NCBI GenBank assembly: GCA_024516155.1
Contig: JAJJXM010000018.1
Location: 372,001 to 436,000 of the forward strand
DNA length: 64,000 nucleotides
Direction of reading: 5' to 3'
From: Pyronema omphalodes
Lineage: Eukaryota > Ascomycota > Pezizomycetes > Pezizales > Pyronemataceae
The translations under genes were made by a program, and so were the position numbers. The notes under the pieces were generated by a model. That model searched no databases, was not told the origin of the DNA, and saw only the letters and a program-made list of their open reading frames with translations. Shown here piece by piece: positions 32,856 through 43,494 of this stretch; within the stretch, counting starts at the first letter, position 1; the number at the start of each line of letters is the position of its first letter.

Positions 32856-34499
32856 ATGCTATTCTCGCGCACCATGTCGCGCCTCGGCACAGCGCTGCCA
32901 GCACACCTTCGCATTGGGATTTGCCCGAGCACTGCAGTCCACACTTTATCCACGCCTCTTGCACCTTTGACCTTTCACCGACCCTTGACTTCTGGAATTT
33001 CCTCATCTGGCTCCAGCCCTTCCAGCTCATCTTCTAGCTCCGCCGGTTCCGCCAGCTCTATGAACTCGTCTTCCTCCACGCCGACATCCTCAGAATCCGG
33101 AGCTGGACCCACATCGCCAGTTTCTCCAGCTCCAACTGAGGCCGCGGATGAGCAACGCTTCCGTTACAACATCGCCGCATCTTTCAGTCCCAAGGGAAAG
33201 AAATACGACCCCGAAAGAGACATCTATAAACACACAAAGCTTTCGCCGGCTTATCCTTCGCCAACAGACCCAAGGAGTAAGGCGGGCCAGGATGCGTTCT
33301 TTGTCGCAGGAATTGAGAGGTGGGAGGGAGCTAGAGCTTTGGGAGTGGTAGGTTGCTTCTTGGCCGGAACAGGGGATTTGGCGGGGATTATTATTGTGTG
33401 AGATCGAGGGCTGATTTGTGGTGTCTTAATAGGCTGATGGTAAGCTCTGCTTTGCTGTTATTCATTTATTTGTTGTGTTGTGCTTCTGCAGGGAGCCTAT
33501 TCAAGGGGCTTTGTAACCCAGAAGCCGCAATGCTACAATGTGATCTTGAACTACAGCTAACATCCAATCACAGGTGTTGGCGGCTACGACAGCGAAGGAA
33601 TTGATTCCGCCTTCTTCTCCCAGGCTCTTTGCTCCCGTATGGCAATTGCAGCAAAGGGCGCACTTTCAGAGGACGTCAACCCCAAAGCCCTCCTAAACGT
33701 TGGTTACAAGCGAGTTCTCGACGAAGATGTAATCAAGGGTGGTGCATCCACTGCATGTGTTGCCGTTTTGACACAGAAAGGGCAGATGGCCGTCGCAAAG
33801 TAGGTTTCTCTCATCCTTGCATGTGTCGTGTGCTGTGGGTGAACAACGTTGACGTAATATGTGCAACAGCTTGGGTGATTCTGGATTCGTCGTTTTGAGA
33901 GCTGGTAAACTTGTCTATGCTTCTCAGGCTCAGACTCATGTAAGCCCTCCCTTCTGTTATAACCATAACTATCCATTTCCTGCATTTTTGAATTGTGATT
34001 AATCGATTTCCTTCTGTGTATCCAGAGCTTCAACTGCCCCCTCCAGCTCGCCATGATCCCACGCCGTATGCGTGAGCTATACGGGCCCATGAGCGACTCC
34101 CCTAACGATGCACACTTATCCTGCCACACGATGCAACACGGAGATATTGTAGTCTTTGCCACTGACGGAGTTTGGGATAACGTTACCAACCAAGACATTC
34201 TCCGCACTGTTACCTCTGAGATGACCGCTTCAGGAGCCTGGGCTATTGAGGAAGGAAAGGGAATTACCGCTACCATTACTTCTGGACCGGAGATCGATGG
34301 TGTTGTGGAGAAGATCTCGAAGGCATTGGTGGCTAAGGCTAAGTCATTGTCAACAAATAATAAGATTGATGGTCCATTTGCGAGGGAGGTTCAGAGATTG
34401 TTCCCCAATGAGACATATAGGGGAGGAAAGGTGGATGATATTACGGTTTTGGTTGTGGGTGTTAGGGAGTTGGCTTTGGAGGCGGTGCCAAAATTGTAA
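32856..34499 (+). CDS. PTC7: PP2C-type protein phosphatase, PTC7/azr1 family (422 aa)
   Basis: A Mg/Mn-dependent Ser/Thr phosphatase; yeast Ptc7 acts in mitochondria and on coenzyme Q biosynthesis. Five exons: 32856-33347, 33433-33439, 33574-33799, 33870-33939, 34026-34499. The second exon is only 7 nt (GCTGATG). It supplies the metal-binding Asp of VADGVGGYDSEGID (Asp166); without it the frame and motif are lost. The N-terminus (MLFSRTMSRLGTALPAHLR) is presequence-like and is followed by a long Ser-rich linker (about 50-100). Further PP2C motifs are NLGDSGFVVLR, FATDGVWDNV and GKVDDITVLVV near the C-terminus. An upstream open stretch without ATG (32652-32855) is taken as leader. Confidence 0.9.
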
Positions 34500-36624
34500 A
34501 GAAATGGAGTTTTTTGGAGGATTGGAGGAAAATAAAGGTTGCATTGAGAGGATAGGGCATAGACTAGATAGATTGTGGTTTATTGCATAGAGCGAAGCTA
34601 GTGAAACTGATGAAAAGGTGTGGAGTGGCGGAAGGGTAATGTAGGAGCTTTTGAATGACGGAATCTTAATTCACTCTTGTTCTTAGCAGATAAAGAAACC
34701 GCTGTACCCTTCCCTTTTTTATTACTCATATTCTTGCTCTCCCTTTCCATCTCCTTCGTACATGAAATGAGAAAGAAACTGCTTGGCCCTTGCTCTTGCC
34801 TTTGCTCTTCTTGTTGATCTTCCTCTTCTTCTGTTTGCTCCTCTTGGTCGAAAAACACCAATCCAATCGTCACGTACCATCCTCTGCACTAAGGATTTGA
34901 AGACCTCCTGCCAACCACGCAGCCCATGACACAGAAGAGGTACTTGGCACAAGTACAAATCATCTTCATTTCATATTTGAGCGCTTTCCCAAGTGGGATA
35001 TACCAATCACTGCTGTAGTATTCCGTTGGTAATTCGATGGATTAATTTATGTGATAGAATCGAGCAGCCAAAGTTGGTTGTGCATGATGACGATGATGAT
35101 GGTACCGGAGTCGGTTGGGAATGGGGACGGTGAGTTATTAGAGATGATCAAGAATTGGAGGGCGAAAGAAGAAACGTGTGCGGGACATGTTTGAGGTTGA
35201 GGAAGTTACGTGTTGATGTGGGGTTAAATTCTTGGGAGTCAAGCTATATTCACAGCTATATCACTCGGGGTAGAATGTAAGGACCCATCACGTGAATATA
35301 ATCGGTGATGAAATTTACATAATAAGTTACCCTGCTATGCTTCAAATGCAGTTTATTCATTCTTAATGACGGTATATTGAGTCGGGACTAAGTTCAATAG
35401 CAAGGAATTTTGGCATAGATATGTAGACTACCAGCATATAAAAAATAACCACATTGCTAACAAACTCCATTCCCCTAATTCTCTTTTCTGTCCCCGGGCT
35501 TCATCTCTTGACCATTCTATCTCACCCCAATATTCCTCTCACTGCTGTTTATCATTCCTAAAACCTCCATCTTTTGCACTTCATAGGTACAATATTGCTC
35601 TGCATTCCCCAGAGAATCGTTAATGCATTATCTTCGTGTGACCCCGAAGATAAAATATGATTGAATGCTGTGTAGAATTAATTGTAATGAACGACTTCGG
35701 CCCGGTGATAGTTGACCTCGAAAGTCTTGTGGTCCCGTCGCTGGCTTCTTGGGTCCATCATCCAAGAAGTAACCGCATTACCGGTTCGACATACGCGACA
35801 GAAATAGTAGTTTCTGGTCGACCCTGCGAAAGTAACCATTTTGAACCTAGCGGCATACCAGCAACCTCCGGAATGGAAGGTATGCTTTTGAGGTGGGGGT
35901 TGTAATCGACATGGTGCTAGAATATGACCAGAATTTCTTTCTTCTGCGTTACTGCTCTTTCATGAAAATTGTATGTTAGCTGACAGAAAGAAATGATGTT
36001 TCTTGATGGTGTGAAAAAGTAGGATGCCTAGGAACAAGTAAAGTTCATTAGCGACGTTTCCGGCAATTATCATGATTGATGTGAAAGTATTAAAAGAGGG
36101 GCTAGATGACGCACCTTTTTCGTTCCCGAACGGGAAACACATATTGGCCATTGCCGAGGTAGGAATCTTACCGTCACTCCTGATGATGATGTATAGGAAA
36201 CCACAGACGCCAGTGCGACAGAATAGCATCGAACCGTGAATCCCTTGGAATTGTTTTCCTTTAGAAACCTTTCTGGTGTCAATGACGTTGTATTTGAGAG
36301 AAGAAGAGAGGAGAGGATAGGATGCTTACCTGTGGGGTTGATTTCTCATTATCCTTCTCATGGATCGCATGTACTTGACTTCTTATTGCCGCAATCCCCA
36401 GAAAGCCTCGAAATCCATGAATTCAATCGATTGTGTTGAAGCAATAGCTCGAGATAGAGATGGGATTTCGGCTACGTGATTGGCAAAGGAGAGTACTTTA
36501 TGCCTCACGTGAGGTTAATCCTGATGTGTAGCATTACTCGAGGTAATAGACCGATGCCGATTGCTGATGATGTTGATGATGATACCGAAGTCGGTTGATG
36601 TGCGGGGCAGTTGCTGTCTATAAT
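34500..36624. other. Gene-poor spacer with dispersed short repeats
   Basis: Downstream of the phosphatase I see no firm gene. A minus-strand Glu/Gln-rich frame at 34598-34873 is low-complexity. Minus-strand segments at about 36140-36400 can be spliced into a short peptide containing GSMLFCRTGVCGFLYII, which resembles part of a small secreted protein, but no full model emerged. Copies of the ACCGAC-CGGTA motif lie at 35098-35119 and 36581-36600, and the TCCCA-TGGGA palindrome lies near 34985. Confidence 0.4.
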
Positions 36625-36960
36625 TTAGTGAATAGGGAGGGAAGTAGAAGCGGGTGTTGGAGCGGGTTGTGGCTGGGAGGGTGAGGGTTTGCAGCGGGTC
36701 GAATTACCGGGGTTGAATTTTTGACAAGGAAGCCCATAGGGGACTGTGTTGTGCTCACACCCAAGGCCATGAGGAATTGTGATATAGGTTATCCGGGGTT
36801 TATCAGGATACGCAGGAACTACCGTACTCACGGCACAGCATGAAAGAATTATCCTGACCGACGTCGGCATGCAATTCAGTTCCTTTCCGGTATCTTTTTG
36901 AACCCTGGAAGGATAGTGAGCATGCTTCTCGGAGACCAAATCCTTGATACCCGGTATCAT
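36625..36960 (-). CDS. Candidate small secreted cysteine-containing protein (111 aa, or 81 aa from the inner ATG)
   Basis: The inner start at 36870 gives a signal-peptide-like MPTSVRIILSCCAVSTVVPA, then a short mature domain with three cysteines (GLGCEH, GLPCQK, TRCK) and an N-G-S/T-like NST site. It ends in a Pro/Gln/Ser tail. The outer start at 36960 would add 30 charged residues before the hydrophobic core. No family match. Position in the gene-poor block suits a lineage-specific secreted protein. Confidence 0.4.
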   Translation of the reverse strand: MIPGIKDLVSEKHAHYPSRVQKDTGKELNCMPTSVRIILSCCAVSTVVPAYPDKPRITYITIPHGLGCEHNTVPYGLPCQKFNPGNSTRCKPSPSQPQPAPTPASTSLPIH

Positions 36961-37647
36961 CGCACAGCCTTCTCTTTCTTCATTATCAGTTATCCCTCAG
37001 TGGTAGGACTCCAGCCCCAGCCCCCGGGTTCTCCAATAGCTTAACTCAAGGGTAAGCCGGGGTATGAGAGATCCAGGTTATTTCTTGTTTCCTTTTCCAC
37101 TCCAACTCCTTTGAACCGAGTGATTCTCGATGTTCTCATTAGTTTCACTGAGATCACATGATGATAGGAGCGGCCTGGGAGCTTAAAAACCTGCGATACC
37201 AGAAATTTATTAATATTTCACATCTCTTTATGTATCATCTTATGCATACTTGGCAGGGGAGAATGCATCTTGCTATTCGCGGTCTTTTCTAGGTTGAAAC
37301 TTTGCACGTTTATGTCGGTGCTTCTGTAATTATGATATATGTTTGTTGTTTGCGACAATTTGTATAGTTATGTGCACGGAGGTTCTGTAGAGCATTATCT
37401 CTGTGTGTTAAATACCTGTTATCAGCCAAACCAATCTAAATTGTAACCGCATTAGGTAGTACATCCACCATGACCGACTTCGTGTAAAACATGAATGAAC
37501 TTTTTTTTTTCCGAGAAAAAGTACTATCTACGCTCGCTTTACTCATTCATTGTAGTCGTCTCAAGCAAAATGCATAATGATTCATATACAATAAGCAGTA
37601 ATTTCAAATCATCGTATACGGGACTATGCCGAACCTCTAAACAAACA

Positions 37648-37992
37648 CTATGGGCAATTGTAGTTTACAGTGGCTCTGCTTGGCGTTTTTGTACCAACTT
37701 CGTAACACAGCAGGACTACACTAGAAAAGTGGCGCAAGTAATCAAGAAACGTGTTTGAAATGCTTTTCGCTTACCATAAAATAACTGGATGTTTTTCCCG
37801 GGTGACTGGCTTCATAAAGTGCAATTGCCTACCCTTCGCTGCTGACACAGCATCAACGGTCAGTGCAGTGAAAAAATGTTCGGTAAATAAATTGCTCACT
37901 TTTGAAGGTACATAGAGAGGCTGATCTCTGTGGCACGTACGGAGAATGGGTGAAGTTAATGGACCTCTTGCAGTGGCATTGTAGCATTTCAT
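37648..37992 (-). CDS. Partial small protein model with RNase T1-fold-like pattern (three exons, 74 codons)
   Basis: Exons 37900-37992, 37833-37775 and 37720-37648 join in phase, with introns of 66 and 54 nt (GTGAGC and GTAAGC donors). The product has KCYNATARG near its start, a Y-V-P..LHF segment, EKHPVIL, then CYEVGTKTPSRATVNYNC. The order (aromatic-Pro, x-P-I-L, Y-x-x-G, R-x-x-x-N) recalls the RNase T1/N1 fold and effector proteins derived from it, with the catalytic Glu position not conserved. No signal-peptide exon and no closing ITH-like strand were found, so it may be a fragment. The assignment is an inference from pattern only. Confidence 0.25.
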
Positions 37993-38748
37993 TTTCTACG
38001 TCCAAGTGAAAAATCGAAGATTGGGGGTCCATACTCTAGTGGGTAAAGGCTATGGCGTTTTATGGAGGTCAAATAATAGCATGTTAGACGACCCCCAGGT
38101 TATGCACATACAACCACAAATACTGATGAGCAGATGTAGCCTTATAATGTGGGGGGGTCGGGGTGTCGCTACATCCACGTGACTCTCAAGGTTACCGAGG
38201 GCCGAGTGATAATCTTGGATTTTTACTTCAGGGCATGATTAGTCACTCGGTATTGTTGTATTTGTATTTTATTCCGGAGAAGACTGAAAATCATTGAATA
38301 ATCTTGATATATGAGACAAACCTATTAGTTCTGGAATGATGATGTCCTACAGGGAGTCATGATACAAATTCACCGAATCTGTTATGCTTCAGAACAGGCC
38401 AGATATTAACCAAATTTTCAGACGTGGACAACATGGTCCCACACATGGCCCATGCTGTGCCTCGCTCAATTTTCAGTTCGACACTGAATTCAAAAGTGTT
38501 CCTCCCCATCAGATATCACAGGTCTCGTTTTTTTTCTCTTTGCAGCTCGTCGAGTTGGTCCCCTCAATCCAAGTCTCTCCTATTTATATACACCCATCTC
38601 ACGACACTTCATCTTCTTTACCATCATCGACGAAGACATTCTCACGAGCAAAAACACCAATATATCCCTCATCTAACCAGGAATTCCGGAGATAGCAGAT
38701 ATATCTGACAATTACCCCCTCCTATTTGCACCACAAGAGCCATAAGAG

Positions 38749-40158
38749 ATGGCCATTCCTGAGACTGCCGGGGTCGTTCAATCCGTTAAAAAGGCCGAAC
38801 CAATCAAGAAAACCCCCAAACGTCGCAGAGGTGCCACAAGATTCAGTACACCTAAGGCTGTAAAAGCAGCGGCCATCCGGAAAGCCAGAGCTCAAATGAT
38901 GTCTGAGCAGCTGGTTCAACAAGATGACCAACTAACTGAAGATCTCGAGGGCCCCAATAATGCAGCTGTGGAATATATGGACGATCAAGAACTCAATGAA
39001 AATTGCGGACCCAGCGAAGATATTATTGAACCTATTGGAACTACTGGACCGTTGCAGGAAGTTGAAGCAGTTGAGCCCGAGCAATCAAAAGGTCCTGACT
39101 CAAGAAAGACTCCCCAGCCGAAAACTCTTGAATCTGATGCCACTTCCACAGTTGCTTCTTTCCGCAAGAATGAAGAAATTGCCAAGATTTCTACTGGAAT
39201 TTCCACGGAGGTCCCTCTGGAGTCCGTTGGAGTTATCGAATTTGCTCAACTTATCGGTATCAATGGGCCCCATGAATCAGGTAGTCTTGCAGGACATGAA
39301 GTACTGAACGAAGTCAACGGAACTCACATGCTTCATGAATTCGCTTACAACGACGATACTGGTGACCTCTGTGACCCATCCAAGATTTACGAAGCCGAAG
39401 AAACTTATGGAGCCGAAAACTATGATTTTCTGGGCACCCCTTCCGCCTTCATGAATCCGATTGAATCTACCGGTCTAATTGGTCCGATTGAACAACTTGC
39501 ACTATCTCCAGCGCCATCTAATGTTTCCAAAACTCGGAAATCCCCCCGAAAATCCGCTCCCCGCAAAGTCATGACAGCCAATAATGCCCCCAAAACCATC
39601 ACCCCATCTCCACGCAAAACCTCGAAGCAGCCTTCCGCCCGTAAAACCCCTACCAGCAAGCCCTCCACATTGAAACGACCATTCCCGAGCTGGGCAAAGC
39701 CCTACGAGCGAATGCATAAAATAGATATCATAGCGATGTTACTAGACGCCAACGATGCGATCGAAGCAACTAAAGCGGCACATGCTGAAGAATTGGCCAG
39801 AGTCTATCAAGAAGCGTACGCCGATAACCATGTCGAGAATGATCTCGATGATGATATTGAGAGACTTTTAGCTAGGCCTTATCCGGATGAATTGAAGGAA
39901 GAAATGCAGACGCTTCTTATGTTGCAACAGGAGAAAGAGGAGTTAGACCAGGAGATTGAGAACCGCTTTTCTTGTAACCCTACTGACGAAAGTATCATGG
40001 AGGCTAAATGCTACCAGGCTCAGAAGGCCCATTATAATAATTTCCGCGCGGAATTCGATGGTAATATTGCTCCGGGATCTTGCGAAGATAATGCATTGAC
40101 GATTCTGTGGGGAATGCAGAGCAATAATAATAATTTACCTCAGAAGCGCAAAAGATAA
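38749..40158 (+). CDS. Hypothetical nuclear-looking protein (469 aa)
   Basis: A long uninterrupted single-exon frame with good codon texture; no family recognised. The N-terminus is basic (KKTPKRRRGATRFSTPKAVKAAAIRKARAQ). A long acidic, disordered part contains repeated IEP-I-G-x-x-GP-like segments (about residues 90-110, 235-250). A second basic Ser/Pro/Lys region with SPRKS/SPRKT/SARKT repeats spans about 265-310. An alpha-helical acidic C-terminal half follows (about 325-430), and KRKR at the very end could be a nuclear localisation signal. This could be a chromatin-associated or scaffold protein. Confidence 0.7.
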   Translation: MAIPETAGVVQSVKKAEPIKKTPKRRRGATRFSTPKAVKAAAIRKARAQMMSEQLVQQDDQLTEDLEGPNNAAVEYMDDQELNENCGPSEDIIEPIGTTGPLQEVEAVEPEQSKGPDSRKTPQPKTLESDATSTVASFRKNEEIAKISTGISTEVPLESVGVIEFAQLIGINGPHESGSLAGHEVLNEVNGTHMLHEFAYNDDTGDLCDPSKIYEAEETYGAENYDFLGTPSAFMNPIESTGLIGPIEQLALSPAPSNVSKTRKSPRKSAPRKVMTANNAPKTITPSPRKTSKQPSARKTPTSKPSTLKRPFPSWAKPYERMHKIDIIAMLLDANDAIEATKAAHAEELARVYQEAYADNHVENDLDDDIERLLARPYPDELKEEMQTLLMLQQEKEELDQEIENRFSCNPTDESIMEAKCYQAQKAHYNNFRAEFDGNIAPGSCEDNALTILWGMQSNNNNLPQKRKR

Positions 40159-42545
40159 GGGTTGTAGGAGTGATAGGGAGCGGTGGGAAAAGAGTGGAGT
40201 GAAGTGGTATGGTTAAGACCGGATACAAAACAGAGATTATATTGTCAGGACAGGGGAACGGAGTCTGTCGGCAATTTCGTTATTTTTTCATATGGTCATT
40301 GTCTATGCCAACACCACTTATTATCTCATTTAATGCTGGATTACTATGATTTTTAAGAATTAATAAACCGCAGTAGATCATAGCAATATAATATCCTTCA
40401 TGTAAATTTTATACACGTTGTGAGAAGCTACTGTACAGTATCTGTGCCTACGAACTGGGACAAAAAACGAGGTGATTTTATGTGATGCCTTCGCTGGGCT
40501 GCTGTAGGCGCACGTGATGCTCCGACGTCCAAGTGACTGAACATACTTGACCACTCCGAAGAATTCGTCCCCGACCACTGAGAAGCACGTGGTTATAACA
40601 CCTCCAGTTTCCCACTGCTCCGCCCCAAATTTCAAAACGCGTCATGACAGTCATGACATAAAGTCCCGCCACAACTTCCTTCCCCCTTCCTCTCAATCAC
40701 AACGCACGACTCACCCTTAACCGACTACGGTATCATCAATTCCTCCGTACGTATCTCCAACTGCTGATTCAACGGTCGACTTGGAGCAATTCTTTAGACA
40801 TTGCACTGTTAAATAAACACGACTTTCCTGGTCACTTTGCCGTGGCACGTCGTCGAAGGGAACTCGGAGCTAATAATGCATCACACATAGGTACCTTACT
40901 TGCTTCGGTCTGCACGTAACATTCAGAGAATCCTGTCTACTGGTGTTTCTTTAATTCTTCATGCCTGATACTAACCGACGATGGTATCAAGATGCAGAGG
41001 GAGATGGTTTGATGCCAGATCAATTCACCTCATTCGCTAAGTGGCAGCGTCACTAAATACGGCCTATCATAGGCCTTAGTAAGTCTCACAATGATACTAA
41101 ATGACGTGAGAGATTGGTCAATGCTAATGTTAATGGATAGAAGACGTTTCACGCCATCGAAGTAGTAAATTGGCAGAGCACACTGTCGACACCGAATACC
41201 ACTCATCGCAACCTAGTTGTCACGATGAACTTGGATCGTGCCTCATCATTCTTACGTAAGCTACTCATCATTACACTCCTAATCCGCCGTACCTGATATT
41301 AACGATTGATTCAGAGACATTACTTCACCAGATCCATCTGGATTTGCATTCGACATCGAAAATCCAAACACGAACCAGTAACACCAGCAACACCTACAAC
41401 AAGGAGCCTGGAGCGAATAACTCCGCCGCGGTTCACTCCCCATCCAACTCTTGGAGTATCCCACTCGGGATTGGGATATATTTGATTTCCCCGCCTTTTT
41501 AATCCCACATGGGAAGAAACAGAGAGCCAGGAAAGGAGTATAGGGCTGCTTTGAGACAAGAGGAGATCAAAGATGCCAATTTAAAGAACAGATAGAAGCG
41601 TCAATCTCTGGGTTAAGCTCTCCAACCACAGCAACGACTTAGTGGATACTATTATTCCCGCCATTCCCGATTCAGATGTCCTGATAAGTTGGTCGTGTCT
41701 GGATCGTTACATAAAAAGACTCCCTACAGGCTCTCTTTGCATTAAGCTGTCCGATCACTACACCGAGAGCTAATCGTCCTGGTACACTGTCTAATCGGAG
41801 CTTACGACCGCCGACTTCAAATGCACGGCATCAACAGCCGCCGCTAAGAAGGACGCGAACGGTTTCGCCTGTCCCTTTATCTCAGACAACCGGGTTCGAT
41901 GGTTTAGATTTCACGAGACGGCAACGTACAGTGGTTCTTCACGGAGGTGACAATGCTATATATGTTTCGGGCTATTCGAAATGTAGCTAATGTAGGACCT
42001 TATCAGCAACTCTTCCATCCCAATGATGGAGAGTGAGTTGGTCCTCAAGTCAATGTCACCGTCCGACGACTCTCCCCTCATCCAACAAGTGTCACTGAGA
42101 CCACATCAAATCGGCACATTCTGGCATCAAAAAGACATTCCCAGCCCGGAAGTGCAACAGTATCCGCCAGACAATCGATAGTTCTGGATCTTATTTCACC
42201 GCCTGTATCTCCAATGCTCCAACTGAGGAAGCATTTTATTTCGACTATACTCTGTCGATGCTTATTATTCCCCATAGTGGAACATGAGACTCTGGAGCGG
42301 TTGGTTGATATTGTAGTTTCCGGAGTCGAAGATTTCAGTAAACGCATGATTAGCTGATCATTTGAGCCATGATTGGGGGCAACTTAACTAGCAACTACCT
42401 TCCCTTCTAACTTGCGGTATACTAGCTATATCCAATTTCTAAATCTCACTAGCTTAACAGATGCAACAAACTGCAAAAACAAAGGAGTGCCATGAGCAGA
42501 TGATTCGGAAGATTGCTCCTCAGGTGTGAACTTGGCTTGTAATAT

Positions 42546-42589
42546 GAGTATATGGAGTATGGAGTATGGAGTATGGAGTATGGAGTATG
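42546..42589. repeat. (GGAGTAT)n heptamer microsatellite, about 6 copies
   Basis: Perfect tandem heptamers are visible. Confidence 0.9.
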
Positions 42590-42635
42590 TTTCTATAACT
42601 CAAAGAAGTAGATAATTAAATATCATAAATACCAT

Positions 42636-42636
<1 letters not shown>

Positions 42637-42672
<36 letters not shown>
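42637..42672. repeat. Poly(A) tract, 36 nt
   Basis: An uninterrupted A-run, directly visible. Confidence 0.95.
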
Positions 42673-42673
<1 letters not shown>

Positions 42674-42839
42674 ACTGTACTGCATTGACATTAAAAGTTT
42701 CTAAATCCTCTTGGAAAACACTAAAACATCTCTGCTCTACCTGACCTGCGAAATGTTCCGAAGACCGAGTGATACGGAATGCTTAACCTCACCATGAATC
42801 TATCCTCGGTCTTGAACCCCCAGTTTGTGATGACACTCC

Positions 42840-43022
42840 TTTCTCTCTCTCTCTCTCTCTCTTTCTTCCTCTCTCTCTCTTTCTTCCTCTCTCTCTCTTT
42901 CTTTCTCTCTCTCTCTCTCTTTCTTTCTCTCTCTCTCTCTCTTCTTCTCTCTCTCTCTCTTCTTTCTCTCTCCCTCTCTTTCTCTCTCTCTCTCTCCCCC
43001 GACACACACACACACACACACA
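42840..43022. repeat. Long TC/CTTT microsatellite followed by (CA)n
   Basis: About 160 nt of near-pure pyrimidine on the plus strand (CT and CTTT/CTTC units) ends in about eight CA dinucleotides. Open frames here are only translations of the repeat. Confidence 0.95.
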
Positions 43023-43494
43023 TCAAGCCCAGCTACTGTGAATATGCATGCATGGTTCCAGATAAGTTCATTGATGTTTTGCAAAGCTCAGTTTTGCTAC
43101 GGTTGTAGTTATGGCTACGGAAATATTCCCCACGGGAAGAAATATTTGAATGCAAAAGAGGAGGAAGGGGGGGGGGGGGGGTATTTTGATAGTTAAATAT
43201 CATGAAGATCCTAAAGATCATGGATACCATAAATATCATAAATAAAATTGTGTTTTATATATAGACCTAGAAGCAAAGACGAAAAATCATCTAATAATAA
43301 ACCAACTAACAAAAAAAAACAAAGCAAAGTAGCCTCCACAACTCTCTACATGTGTAATGTCGTAAACCCATAACTACCATATCCCAACTCTACATACCGT
43401 ATTTCCCATACCACTTCATTCCCTCTATCTCTTTACTCTATACCATTCCAACCACCCACTTCTCCTCTAATCTCATACCAAGCGCTATAACTCT

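Larger units (their letters stand above)
40159..43494. other. 3.3 kb spacer with dispersed and simple repeats
   Basis: No supported gene. ACCGAC-CGGTATCA motifs lie at 40719-40740 and 40970-40991, and a TCCCACATGGGA palindrome near 41504. Simple repeats occupy 42546-43022. A G-run lies at about 43168-43181. The last part is the AMP deaminase 3' UTR side. Confidence 0.5.

Noticed and set aside
35657..35905. 82-codon plus-strand frame
   Set aside because: The opposite strand is equally open and no motif is present.
41880..41900. GGTTCGA sequence as a tRNA B-box
   Set aside because: No matching A-box or acceptor stem at the right distance.
42721..43108. Long Arg/Glu or Ser/Leu-rich open frames
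   Set aside because: They are translations of the TC microsatellite on both strands.
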